NCBI RefSeq assembly: GCF_050015995.1
Contig: NZ_JBNHEP010000107.1
Location: 1-64,000 of the forward strand
From: Trichodesmium sp050015995
GTDB taxonomy: Bacteria; Cyanobacteriota; Cyanobacteriia; Cyanobacteriales; Microcoleaceae
Length of the DNA: 64,000 nucleotides
Reading direction: 5' to 3'
How positions within the stretch are numbered: the first letter of the stretch is position 1; each line of letters begins with the position of its first letter. The position numbers and the translations under genes were made by a program. Positions 27,561-36,857 of this stretch are shown in pieces. The notes under the pieces are model-generated. The model made no database searches, was not told the origin of the DNA, and was given only the letters and a program-made list of their open reading frames with translations.

Positions 27561-27932
27561 ATGGATAATTTCGGAGGAATTATTCAAAGGGCGGTTTATC
27601 TAGGAGTGGGATTAGCCTCTTATGCAGGTGAGAAAGCTAACCAGAAATTGGCAGAACTCAGGGCAGAAACCCAAAAACTGGCAGATGAAATGGTTAAGCG
27701 TGGTGAAATGACTACAGAAGAAGGTCGTAGATTTGTGGAAGACATGATGAGTAAAGCCATGCAGCAAGCACCTGTAGATTCATCTCCAGAAACAAGAGCT
27801 AATGAACCACGTCGTATAGAGATTCTTTCCGAGGATGACAATTCATCAGATTCAAATTCTACAGAAGTAGATGAAATGCGCCAAGAAGTACATAAGTTAC
27901 AAGAAGAATTACGTCGGCTACAAAAAGACTAA
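27561..27932 (+). CDS. Phasin-like coiled-coil protein
   Basis: This 123-residue protein starts with a short hydrophobic stretch (IIQRAVYLGVGLASYAG), then a helical region (KLAELRAETQKLADEMVKRG, then TTEEGRRFVEDMM), a Ser/Asp/Asn-rich linker and a final coiled coil (EMRQEVHKLQEELRRLQK). This order is like the PhaI/PhaF/phasin-type group of small proteins with the TTEEG motif, associated with polyhydroxyalkanoate granules or with polypeptide scaffolding. The function in this organism is not shown. AAAGGAGCCAGGA lies upstream, rather far from the ATG. It lies 30 bases after the SRP RNA and could be cotranscribed. Confidence 0.65.
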   Translation: MDNFGGIIQRAVYLGVGLASYAGEKANQKLAELRAETQKLADEMVKRGEMTTEEGRRFVEDMMSKAMQQAPVDSSPETRANEPRRIEILSEDDNSSDSNSTEVDEMRQEVHKLQEELRRLQKD

Positions 27933-28010
27933 ATCTATACCCAAAAATCATGGCAAGACTTAAGGAATCTAAGTAGTAATAGTTTTGAAGGAAAGCACAG
28001 ACAGATAGTA

Positions 28011-28424
28011 ATGGAAGATTGGTCAAAAAACTTTTTTGAAGTAATGGAAACTGCCGTGTTGGAGGTAGAAAATTTTTTCAATGAAATGGCAGAAGAAATT
28101 TCAGAAGTTTTTGATGAGTGGGGAAAGCTCTCTGAGGAAATTACTGAAGAAATACAGATTAATATTATTGCCGAAATAGATGAGTATCTAAATGATTTAA
28201 TTGACCCAATAATTGAAGTCTACTTAGACTTTGATGTTGAGACACAGGAAGAAGATATAGACTACTATTTTGTCGATCATGTAGAACCTACAGTAGAAAA
28301 ACATCCAGCGTGTAGAGGATGTACTCATTATCATGGTCAAGTTTATGGAGGAAATCTATTAGTTTGTGGAATGCACCCTTATGGTGTAGAAGATGAAAGT
28401 TGTCCAGACTGGGAATCATACTAA
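28011..28424 (+). CDS. Acidic protein with C-terminal Cys/His motif, unknown function
   Basis: The first ~95 of 137 residues are strongly acidic and helical (ENFFNEMAEEISEVFDEW). The C-terminal 40 residues have four cysteines and several histidines: HPACRGCTHYHGQVYGG, then LLVCGMHPYG and SCPDWE. This spacing (CxxC-x(15)-C-x(10)-C) suggests binding of a zinc ion or an Fe-S cluster. I believe related proteins are found across cyanobacteria, but I cannot name a function. It follows the phasin-like gene by 78 bases on the same strand. Confidence 0.7.
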   Translation: MEDWSKNFFEVMETAVLEVENFFNEMAEEISEVFDEWGKLSEEITEEIQINIIAEIDEYLNDLIDPIIEVYLDFDVETQEEDIDYYFVDHVEPTVEKHPACRGCTHYHGQVYGGNLLVCGMHPYGVEDESCPDWESY

Positions 28425-28642
28425 TAGTAGCTTTAACTAAACCAAAAATAAGACAGCTCTCTTCAGTTATCAGTTATCATTACCGACCACTCAAAGTTGA
28501 TTTTTTTCATCCCCTTAAAAATAAAGGCTATTCACCTTATTTTTTGGTCAGAAATACTTCAAGCTATTAGAGTTAAAACTTCATTATTAATTTGATTATA
28601 AGTATTGAACTAGATTTTTTGGGGTTGCACATTAAAGAATGA
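28425..28642. other. Intergenic region before an R3 element
   Basis: No gene is seen. It contains a CAGTTATCAGTTATCA repeat at about 28459 and otherwise AT-rich DNA. Confidence 0.45.
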
Positions 28643-28767
28643 TAATAGACATCTCCAGAAAAGAGGGAACAGGGAACACTTAACTGGGAACAGGGAATAG
28701 GGAGAAATAATTAATAATTTATCCATAAGAATTGATTTTATTTTTTATTGTTGGAGATGTCTAATAG
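28643..28767 (+). mobile_element. R3 element, complete copy (AGACATCTCC-ended repeat)
   Basis: The ends TAATAGACATCTCCAGAAAA and TTGGAGATGTCTAATAG are inverted repeats over about 11 bases (AGACATCTCCA). The interior has GGGAACA/GGGAATA units, including ACACTTAACTGGGAACAGGG, then AATTGATTTTATTTTTTATT. The same ends and AATTGATTTTATTTTTGATT block recur at 59474-59674 and in part at 61348, 63328, 1405 and 173-234. It does not encode a protein. Confidence 0.75.
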
Positions 28768-28989
28768 ATTTTAAACTGTACATATATTAAGGAAAGAATT
28801 ATCCAAAAATATCAAATGTTCGGATTTCATCATTCCTGATTGTGCAACGCCGATTTTTTTGAGTATTAGAGTCACCTTCTTCAGTTATCAGTTATAGCGC
28901 TGCTAACATTTCCGGTAAATTTCGTAGTAGTCATAACCCTGGATAACTTCTAAATTCTAAATTCTAAATTCTTATAGGATAGTCAAATT
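28768..28989. other. Upstream region of rsmI
   Basis: It holds a CAGTTATCAGTTATAG repeat and, just before rsmI, three TCTAAAT units. No gene is seen. Confidence 0.4.
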
Positions 28990-29829
28990 ATGAGTGAAGT
29001 AAATTCAGGAACCCTTTACATAGTTGGTACACCAATAGGCAATCTAGAAGATACAACATTTAGAGCAGTTCAAACATTACAAAAAGTAGACTTAATAGCA
29101 GCAGAAGATACCCGTCACACAGGCAAACTATTACAACATTTTCAAATCCAAACTCCACAATTAAGTTACCATCAACATAACGAACAAAGTCGCATACCGG
29201 AATTAATAGAAAAACTAAGTCAAGGAAAAACAATAGCTCTAGTAACCGATGCTGGAATGCCAGGAATATCTGATCCTGGATATGAATTAGTCAAAGCTTG
29301 TGTCGAAGCAAATATTTCTGTAGTACCAATACCAGGAGTTACTGCTAGTATTACAGCATTAAGCGCCTCCGGACTGCCAACCAATAAATTTATTTTTATC
29401 GGTTTTTTACCTACCAAAATTAAACTACGGGAAGAACAGCTAGAAAAATTATCTAACTCATTAGAAACTATAGTTTTATATGAGTCTCCTTATAGACTAT
29501 TACAAACTCTAGAAGATTTAGCCAAAATATTAGGTAGAGATAGAAAAATAGTTTTGGCAAGGGAACTAACAAAACTCCATGAAGAATTTTGGCGTGGTAC
29601 TGTTGGACAAGCAATTATTTACTATCAAAATAATCAACCAAAAGGAGAATTTACTATTGTCATTGCAGGTGCTGAACCAGAACTACCTGTGTTATCAGAA
29701 GATACTATTAAACAGGAATTACAAGAACTTTTTGCCCAAGGAATTTCGCGCTCCCAAGCTAGTCGCCAACTCGCCCAAAAAATTAACCTATCTCGTCGCA
29801 AAATTTATCAAATAGCTTTAAAAATATAA
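28990..29829 (+). CDS. rsmI: 16S rRNA (cytidine-1402-2'-O)-methyltransferase
   Basis: This 279-residue SAM-dependent methyltransferase of the tetrapyrrole-methylase fold modifies the ribose of C1402 in the 16S rRNA decoding centre. Family motifs are TLYIVGTPIGNLEDTT (residues 8-23), IAAEDTRHTGKLL, LVTDAGMPGISDPGYE and IPGVTASITALSASGLP. The C-terminal end is complete. TAGGAT lies nine bases before the ATG. It is a single gene with the long gene-poor region following. Confidence 0.95.
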   Translation: MSEVNSGTLYIVGTPIGNLEDTTFRAVQTLQKVDLIAAEDTRHTGKLLQHFQIQTPQLSYHQHNEQSRIPELIEKLSQGKTIALVTDAGMPGISDPGYELVKACVEANISVVPIPGVTASITALSASGLPTNKFIFIGFLPTKIKLREEQLEKLSNSLETIVLYESPYRLLQTLEDLAKILGRDRKIVLARELTKLHEEFWRGTVGQAIIYYQNNQPKGEFTIVIAGAEPELPVLSEDTIKQELQELFAQGISRSQASRQLAQKINLSRRKIYQIALKI

Positions 29830-30179
29830 TATATATAGTTAAGCAGGTACACAAAATTAATTACACATCCATACAAGCTGAATTCTTTGTCTTCTAAAGA
29901 TTGCAGAGAATTAGAATAGGTAAATAATTTTGTTTAGGTACTTATCAGGATTTAGCTTTATGAGGGAGTAGTTGAAGAGCAATGTTTTTAATGATTATAG
30001 TTTAATGATTCTAGGAAAATAGAGAAGATATCTTATGCTTAATTTCCCTCATCTCTACTATCTACTCTCAAGAAAATGTAGCAATACTTTTGAGATTTAT
30101 TATAAGATTTTTGAAGCGATCGCTCACTATTTCCACTAGCACTTGACTGAGATAAAATTCGCGCCGATCGGGAAATAAT
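29830..30179. other. Gene-poor region after rsmI
   Basis: AT-rich DNA with a GCGATCGC site near 30116 and no recognisable gene or repeat. Confidence 0.4.
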
Positions 30180-30790
30180 ATTAGTTATTAATTGCCAATT
30201 GACCCAAACATTTCAATACTTTTAAAATCTCATAAAGCTCATTTCCTGGATTTAAAATCTAGAACAATCTAGACAAAGTATATTGTGGTGTTTCTTGCTG
30301 AATTAATTTGATAAAAATGAAGCTATTACCATTCGTAATCATGCCGTATACTGGTTTTTCTGGGTTAGGGTTTGCCAACATATATGCTAATAGTTGAGGT
30401 TTACCAACTTCTAAGGAAAATGTAGCTTTTTTAGACTCAATTACTAAGATCCAGAATTGATTAAATATAGTTAATACATCAATCTCTCCTCGAACCATAA
30501 TTTCTTAATCTTGGTCTGAAATTTCTGTAGATTTTTCTGATTTGATATGAAAAGGCGGTAAATAAAATCCGGCTAAATCTAATAGAGGAGATAAGACAAC
30601 CATTTTGACAGTATTTTCTAAGAGTGGGGGATATTTTTCTAAGTTAGAAAAACTAGCTTGAACTCGGTCGAGACGTTGTTTTTCTGAGTGTGTTATTTCT
30701 GGTAAATTATCTTGCCACTAAATTATCTTGCCACTCCCGGAAAAATTTTTCATCCTTTACTAACTGGAGGTTAAAGTTTGTCTCTAATTA
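30180..30790 (-). pseudogene. Decayed restriction-type (type I R-like) endonuclease gene
   Basis: Read on the minus strand, the pieces NFNLQLVKDEKFFREWQDN, HSEKQRLDRVQASFSNLEKY, ENTVKMVVLSPLLDLAGFYL, VRGEIDVLTIFNQFWILVIE-SKK and ILNPGNELYEILKVLKCLGQ form one protein. The GEIDV...VIESKK pattern is the D/E-x-K nuclease core seen in type I restriction R-subunit-like proteins. Three lesions are visible: a 16-bp tandem duplication (GTGGCAAGATAATTTA, ~30701-30732) that shifts the frame, a TAA just before EIMVRGEID, and a TAG at 30259. The longest remaining frame (30259-30498) covers only the middle. Confidence 0.72.
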
Positions 30791-32181
30791 GTATAATGTA
30801 ATATTTCTTGCTAGTATAGTTTGAAGCATAATTTTTTCCTTAGTAATTTGATTTTATTATACGTCTAACATCTCTAGATTGAGAGGAAAAAAATAACATT
30901 TATAAAGTTACTTAGGTTTTGAGCAAATATTACTGCTTGATTTATTTTGATAAAATAAAGCAATGGCTAATTATAGCAATATGAAATGATTTGTGAAAAA
31001 ATCGTAGGGGTTTGGAGGCAAAACAGAGTTAGATAAAATATTACAACCTATGGGCGGATTGCTATAGATAAAATTTCCAGAGCAATATATCTATAATACT
31101 CTAAAAATTACTGATATAAAATCTGGCGATTGCTCTATTTTTTGATTTAAAATCTGCCCTTAAGATTGAGGTCTTATTTAAAGGATAAGACAAAAATCAA
31201 AAAGTTTAGAGGGTATGGTAGAAAAGAACTTTTTGATAAGTGGATTGAACATGATTTATAGTTGAATAGATATAGTGGGTAAATTTAGCAATAAATACTA
31301 TGGATACTCAGTCAAAATTAGACACTGCCAGAAACCTACTCCAACAACTAGGAAATTATCTTTCTAATTTAGTTAATGCTGCACCGAAGGAATAGGAATA
31401 TATTTTTTAGATTTGCTTGGATTAAAATCCGTACAATACCGAGCAAATTTAGTAGTTATTCAACCATTGGAATGAAAAATATTGTTGTAGCGATCGATTA
31501 CTATTTCCAACAATAGATAATCAAATACTTAGAAACTTTTCTACACAGCAATACTAGAAATATTTTCCAGATGTAAAGCTCCCATAAATAGCGATCTTTC
31601 CCTCATCAAATCTTTCCACTTATGGCTACTTAATAGAAAAGTAGAAACATTATCATTTTTTTAAGCATGCCAAAAAATCCGCGGCTCAAAAATTTAGTAC
31701 CAAAGGCTCACTATGACAAAAAAATCACTCTTATAATTCTTCCAAGTACCTATTCTACAACTCCTATTTATCCTGACTCCTGACTCCTACCCTCATCCAT
31801 AAGACTTTTTCAGCAAACTCTAACTATAGAATAAATAGCTTCTGCTTTGGAATTAGAAATGGAAAAGGTCAGGCAAGTTGTTCAAGGAAAAAATCATTAA
31901 TCCTATACTGACTACGACAAAGAGCAAAAAGACTTTTTCAGCACACGCTAATAATAACTTGCTAAATAAATATAGAATCCTAATTTATCGTCATTTTCAG
32001 TGGGACTAAATTTGGAAAAAAGTGCTAAAAAATTACGAATTTAACTCTCAAAACTTTTAATTTTTCCTCACAAGACTAAAAAAATACAGAAAAATTAACG
32101 CCTGTAAATATATCAAAAATAAGGTAAGATTTAGCTAAACAAAAAAAGCTGATAGCTGATAGCTAATTCCCATAAAAAACT
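30791..32181. other. 1.4-kb gene-poor region upstream of folC
   Basis: No intact gene is seen. A frame at 31301 (MDTQSKLDTARNLLQQLGNY, then LSNLVNAAPKE and a stop) may be the start of a lost gene. At about 31838-31900 IASALELEMEKVRQVVQGKN followed by a stop looks like the tail of a lost Rpn/transposase-type protein. GACTTTTTCAGC occurs twice in direct orientation (31803 and 31928). Just before folC lies an AGCTGATAGCTGATAGCTAA repeat. Confidence 0.45.
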
Positions 32182-33444
32182 GTGAACTCTATAGACTATT
32201 TCCTAAAACGCTTTGAACATTTCGGCGTTGAGCTTGGTCTCGAACGCATCTACCAACTTCTAGATAATCTAGGCAACCCTCATCTCCAAGTACCCATAAT
32301 TCATGTTGCCGGAACAAATGGCAAAGGTTCGGTCTGTGCTTACCTATCCTCTATCCTCAAAGCAGCAGGATATAAAGTCGGACGTTACACTTCACCTCAC
32401 CTAGTTGACTGGACAGAACGTATTTGCCTCAACGAAGAAAAAATTTCCTCCAGTATATTAGAACAATTATTGTCAGAAGTAGAAGCAGCCATTCAACCAG
32501 AACAAGCTTCACCCACTCAGTTTGAAGTTATTACTGCTGCTGCTTGGTTATATTTTGCCCAACAAGAAGTAGACGTAGCAGTTGTAGAAGTAGGTTTAGG
32601 AGGTAGACTAGATGCAACGAATGTTTGTCACCAACCAATGGTAACTGTCATTACCTCTATTAGTTGGGAACATTGGCAAAGATTGGGTCCTACTTTGAGT
32701 CATATTGCTGGTGAAAAGGCAGGTATTCTTAAACCAGGATGTCCTGCCATAGTTGGAGTTTTACCCCCAGAAGCAAAAACAGTAGTAGAAAACCGTATTA
32801 CCGATCTAGAATGTCCTGCTGTTTGGGTCGAACCTGCTGAATTATTAGAAGGGGAGCAGGAAAACAACTCATTGCCAGTAGCTACTTATCAAGGTATTGA
32901 ATATACATTGCCATTATTTGGAGATGTGCAGTTGATAAATTCAGCGATCGCCATTGCCACAGTTCAAGTGCTAGAAACACAAGGTTGGGAGGTCTCGACC
33001 GCAGCAATTAAACAAGGAATAGCTAAAACTAAATGGCCTGGACGTTTGCAATGGACTACATGGCAAAATCGCAAATTATTAATTGATGGTGCCCATAATG
33101 CTGATGCTGCCCAAGTATTGGGGCGGTATGTCAGGACACTTGATTATCCATCTATAAGTTGGGTTATGGGTATGCTCTCTACTAAAGAACATTCAGAAAT
33201 TTTTCGGGCACTGATTAGACCAGGCGATCGCCTCTACCTAGTTCCTGTGCCAGGCCATAGTTCGGCTGACTTGCAGCAACTTAGCACTATGGCTCAGGAT
33301 ATTTGCACAGGACTAGCACTTTGTCAAGTTTACTCCCATCTAACAGCAGCTCTAGAAAAGGCTATTACTGACAGTGAAAATTTAATTGTTTTATGTGGTT
33401 CCCTATATTTATTGGGTCATTTTCTAACAATTAGCAGCAACTAA
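32182..33444 (+). CDS. folC: Folylpolyglutamate / dihydrofolate synthase
   Basis: This 420-residue Mur-ligase-fold enzyme adds glutamate to folates (and in many bacteria also makes dihydrofolate from dihydropteroate). The P-loop is GTNGKGSVCAYL (44-55); VGRYTSPHLVDWTERI, VEVGLGGRLDATNV and LLIDGAHNADAAQVL are family signatures. The start is GTG 32182, which gives the expected N-terminus (DYFLKRFEHFGVELGLERI); no strong ribosome site is seen. The last 21 bases overlap the end of the convergent PATAN-REC gene. Confidence 0.94.
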   Translation: MNSIDYFLKRFEHFGVELGLERIYQLLDNLGNPHLQVPIIHVAGTNGKGSVCAYLSSILKAAGYKVGRYTSPHLVDWTERICLNEEKISSSILEQLLSEVEAAIQPEQASPTQFEVITAAAWLYFAQQEVDVAVVEVGLGGRLDATNVCHQPMVTVITSISWEHWQRLGPTLSHIAGEKAGILKPGCPAIVGVLPPEAKTVVENRITDLECPAVWVEPAELLEGEQENNSLPVATYQGIEYTLPLFGDVQLINSAIAIATVQVLETQGWEVSTAAIKQGIAKTKWPGRLQWTTWQNRKLLIDGAHNADAAQVLGRYVRTLDYPSISWVMGMLSTKEHSEIFRALIRPGDRLYLVPVPGHSSADLQQLSTMAQDICTGLALCQVYSHLTAALEKAITDSENLIVLCGSLYLLGHFLTISSN

Positions 33445-34713
33445 AGACTTAACTACTGAGAGTTGTATTGTTGTATTTTCTGAATCTAGATATTTAGTAT
33501 TTTCTGAATCTAGATATTTATTAAAAATCGCTTGAATTTTTTCTGGGTTGATTGGTTTGTTTATAAACTCAGAACATCCCACAAACTGAGCACGAATTCG
33601 GTCAATCATACCTTCTCTCCCAGTTAAAATTACTATAGGAGTATTTTTAAGATCGGGTATTTTACGAATTTGGCTACAGACTTCATAACCATTAGTAATA
33701 GGCATATCTATATCCAAAAATATTAAATCTGGCTTAACTTTTACTACAGTAGGTAAAGCCAACGTAGACTTTTCAATCCCAATAAATTTATAGCCATTTT
33801 TGGTAATCATTTTACCAATTACTTGATTAATTATCGGGCAATCATCAATACAAGCTATTAATTTGGTTTGACCTACAGAGATGGAATTTTTGGCAGTTTC
33901 TAGTGATGGTGAATTTGTTTTTTTAATCTCTTTTACTTGATTTTCTAAAGCATCAATTTTCACTACAGCTAATGCAGGTAGATCGGGCAAAGTCGCAAGT
34001 TGAATTATTCCTTGAGTGACATAATGGATTAATTTTTTAGTCAGACTTAATAAATCCTGCTTTAAGTAAAAAGCCAAATCTCGCAATGTCAGTTGTTTAC
34101 TTATTAATGCCTGAAATTTTTGGTAGATCGGAGTAGATGTGTGTTGTTTTAGAGTTTCAGGTTTGTTCAATACAGGTGCTAAATTGGGAGAATAGTTGTG
34201 TAAATTTGCCTCACACCAACCTTGCCATATTGGCTTAACCTTTTCAAAAGCTTCATAGATACTCAAACGAAAGATAGGTTGCATCATTTCGGCTTGTAGA
34301 TTACAACTTATAGAAGTAACCTGTAAAGTATCTAAATTATCCTGCTGAATTAAATCAAACAATACTTCTACCAGGGTATTGTTAATTATAGAAATAGCTT
34401 GTGAGAGTAATATTTTTTCTTGTTTCAGTAAAATATTAACTATGTAATATTGCCAGCTTTCACAAACATCATGGGTGTAGAAACTTAGAGTTTCCAGAGA
34501 AATAGAAGGGCAAAATTGAGTGAAAATTCTGCGCCATCTTCGCCAAGCGCTATTACCACCTGTTGCCCAAGTTAGACATCCCCGATGAAAATATAATTGC
34601 CACTGTTGTTCTTCTGTATTCTGAAGTTCTAACTTACCACTAAATTGTTTAGGTATCAGACGGATTAAATGTTTAAAAAATCTCGCTGTAGTTTGTTTTG
34701 TTTTAGTAATCAT
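33424..34713 (-). CDS. PatA-type response regulator (PATAN domain plus REC)
   Basis: This 429-residue protein has a DUF4388/PATAN N-terminal half (LIRLIPKQFSGKLELQN, WQLYFHRGCLTWATGG) and a C-terminal receiver domain from ~residue 284. The receiver has the acid pair D290/D291, phospho-acceptor D334 in LIFLDIDMP, T364 and K386, so it looks active. Similar cyanobacterial proteins (PatA, PixG/TaxP types) act in phototaxis, motility or heterocyst patterning. Near the C-terminus the eight residues KYLDSENT are repeated in tandem (399-414) from a 24-bp direct repeat. It lies convergent to and overlapping folC. No CheW- or kinase-type partner gene is adjacent. Confidence 0.88.
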   Translation of the reverse strand: MITKTKQTTARFFKHLIRLIPKQFSGKLELQNTEEQQWQLYFHRGCLTWATGGNSAWRRWRRIFTQFCPSISLETLSFYTHDVCESWQYYIVNILLKQEKILLSQAISIINNTLVEVLFDLIQQDNLDTLQVTSISCNLQAEMMQPIFRLSIYEAFEKVKPIWQGWCEANLHNYSPNLAPVLNKPETLKQHTSTPIYQKFQALISKQLTLRDLAFYLKQDLLSLTKKLIHYVTQGIIQLATLPDLPALAVVKIDALENQVKEIKKTNSPSLETAKNSISVGQTKLIACIDDCPIINQVIGKMITKNGYKFIGIEKSTLALPTVVKVKPDLIFLDIDMPITNGYEVCSQIRKIPDLKNTPIVILTGREGMIDRIRAQFVGCSEFINKPINPEKIQAIFNKYLDSENTKYLDSENTTIQLSVVKSLVAANC

Positions 34714-35312
34714 TTTTAATGCTCCATCAATGCAGTCCTGATTGGCGATATTCTTAAGATTATACTTCTAAAAAAATTAACATCCGTCATTTTACTGAAT
34801 CTTAATTAAAATTTCATCAAATTGATTAATAAGTAGTCGTACAAAATAAATTTCCTAGTTGAAAAAAGCAACAGACAACAGGTAATAGGCAGGATTAGGC
34901 AAGGACGATCTGTAATTAATTTTGCTTAGATACTTACAACTGTTTTGATGAAATTCCTAAATATTTTCAAGAGAAAATTACGATTAGAGAATTGGTTTAG
35001 TCTATAAGGGAAAGGGATAATTTAGCTAAACTAACTACTGAATAAGAATATTTCATCTCATTCAAGACTCTAGTTTGATGATTCTAGAAGTATCTATTCA
35101 AGTTATCGACTCAATCTAATTTTACTTAAAAACTTTATAGATATCGTCAGTTATTGTACGGAGATTTAATCCAATTATTGATATGCTACTCAGGAAATTT
35201 AGGATAAAAATTAATAGTTGACGAGAAGATAATCGTTTTTGATGATGGTTTTCCTCAGAATAGAAACTTGAGCAGTTGCTAATCTTTTCTCCTGTGCAGA
35301 ACCAGGGTAAGC
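34714..35312. other. Gene-poor region with weak coding remnants
   Basis: No intact gene is seen. In one plus-strand frame near 34945-35043 the pieces IPKYFQEKITIRELV and SIRERDNLAKLTTE, separated by stops, suggest a lost gene of unknown kind. A minus-strand 64-codon frame at 35122-35316 is probably the out-of-frame continuation of the transposase remnant next to it. Confidence 0.35.
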
Positions 35313-35495
35313 TCATCTAAAAGAGGGTTGACAGAAAACATTTATAAAAGTAATGATGTAATTGTTGTTCATGGCAACTTGCTTCATTTTTGGAGTAAGA
35401 CTGGATTTAAATATTTTCTCTTGATGAAGAACATGAACTGCCAATCGTCTCAGAAGAGCCAAGTTGTGTAGAGTATGCTCTGACCGAATAGGACA
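35313..35495 (-). pseudogene. Transposase remnant, ISAs1-like C-terminus
   Basis: The minus strand reads without stop as SEHTLHNLALLRRLAVHVLH, then QEKIFKSSLTPKMKQVAMNN, then NYIITFI. The pattern LALLRRLAVHVLHQEK followed by a basic stretch and a xxNNYI end is like the C-terminus of ISAs1-type (IS4-related) transposases. The DDE catalytic part is missing. No element ends are recognised. Confidence 0.55.
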
Positions 35496-35557
35496 TTGAT
35501 ATTCATAAAAAGTTACATCAAGTGTTCAATGAAGATTGTTTTCATTGACAATTTCTT

Positions 35558-36817
35558 ATGAATTTTAAGATTTATTTGACCTTTAAGTTTTTTTTTCATT
35601 TTTGCTTTAGTCTTAGCTTAGTAGGACTTACTGCTAGCAAAACATTATCAGATCCCAAACAAGGAATTACTCATCAAACAATTCGACTAGGTTCTATCCT
35701 CGCTTTAGAAGGACAAGAAGAGATTTTAGGGAATAGGATGAAATCTGGTTTAAAAGCTGCACTTGATGACCAATTAGTACAGGCAAAAAAAATTAAGTTA
35801 ATCTTTGAAAATGATTATTATGAGCCTTCAGTTGCTCGTCAAAAGACACAACAGTTGATTAAATCTGGCATTTTTTTGATGATTGGAAATGTCGGTACAC
35901 CGACCGCAAAACAAACATTGCCAATTTTAAAGAAAAATAATATTCCTGCCATTGGTTTTTATACTGGTTCTGAACTTTTGCGATCGCAATCTGAACTAAT
36001 CATTAATTATCGTGCGAGTTATGCACAGGAAATAGAAACTGTGGTTAAAATGGCTTTAAATTTTGGCGTAAAACCCTCTGAAATCTGTGCTTATGTTCAA
36101 GATGACAGCTATGGAATGTCGGGATTAAAAGGAGTCAGACACGCTTTAGTAAAAGCAAAGGTTGAAGAGAATATCTTACGTCCCTATGACCAAGTTTTAG
36201 AGTATAAAGAAAAGGGAAATAAAGACAATCCTTTCCTTAGCCCCGTAGGATTTTATCCCCGTAATACTCCCTATGTAAAAGAAGGTTATAATTCATTAAA
36301 AAAGTGGGAAAAAAGCACAGGAATAAACTGTAGATTAGTCGTCACAGCAGGAACTTCTACTAATATCGCACGATTTATTAAGTTAGCTCAAGAGAAAAGA
36401 GAGGATTGGGTCATTTCGTCCCTGTCATTTGCTCATGCAGAGGAATTACAGTTTGACTTAGAAGAATACGGTGTCAAAGAGAAAGTGATTATCACAGAAG
36501 TTGTTCCCTCATTAGACTCCAATCTACCTATTGTTCAAGAAGCAAAATCCAAGCTAAAAAACGAGTTTGATCGTGTATCTTTAGAAGGATATATTGTAGG
36601 AAAAATGACTTTAAAAATTCTCAGAGCAATACCAGGAAAAATTAATCGTGAGAGCTTTTTAAAACAGGTTGCTATTTCCAAATTCGATTTAGGTGGTATT
36701 GCAATTGATTTAACTCAAGGCAGAACTCAGTCCTCTGACCTTGTTTCAATAACTGTTCTTACCCCTCAAGGATTTAAACATTTAAAGCCAGATAAACTAA
36801 GGGATATATTTCAATAA
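35558..36817 (+). CDS. Periplasmic ligand-binding protein (Leu/Ile/Val-binding-like)
   Basis: This 419-residue protein has an N-terminal signal peptide (basic start, hydrophobic FFFHFCFSLSLVGLTA, cleavage around residue 30) and a type 1 periplasmic binding fold of the branched-chain amino acid/amide receptor type. Motifs are IRLGSILALEG, LIKSGIFLMIGNVGTPTAKQ and GVKPSEICAYVQDDSYGMSG. No ABC transporter permease or ATPase is adjacent. Instead the next gene, 40 bases on, encodes another binding-protein domain on a membrane anchor, so a joint sensing role is more likely than uptake (inference). The ATG at 35558 has no good ribosome site. Confidence 0.8.
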   Translation: MNFKIYLTFKFFFHFCFSLSLVGLTASKTLSDPKQGITHQTIRLGSILALEGQEEILGNRMKSGLKAALDDQLVQAKKIKLIFENDYYEPSVARQKTQQLIKSGIFLMIGNVGTPTAKQTLPILKKNNIPAIGFYTGSELLRSQSELIINYRASYAQEIETVVKMALNFGVKPSEICAYVQDDSYGMSGLKGVRHALVKAKVEENILRPYDQVLEYKEKGNKDNPFLSPVGFYPRNTPYVKEGYNSLKKWEKSTGINCRLVVTAGTSTNIARFIKLAQEKREDWVISSLSFAHAEELQFDLEEYGVKEKVIITEVVPSLDSNLPIVQEAKSKLKNEFDRVSLEGYIVGKMTLKILRAIPGKINRESFLKQVAISKFDLGGIAIDLTQGRTQSSDLVSITVLTPQGFKHLKPDKLRDIFQ

Positions 36818-36857
36818 TTATTGATTATTATTGGTTTTTTTATCGGAAAAATAACTA

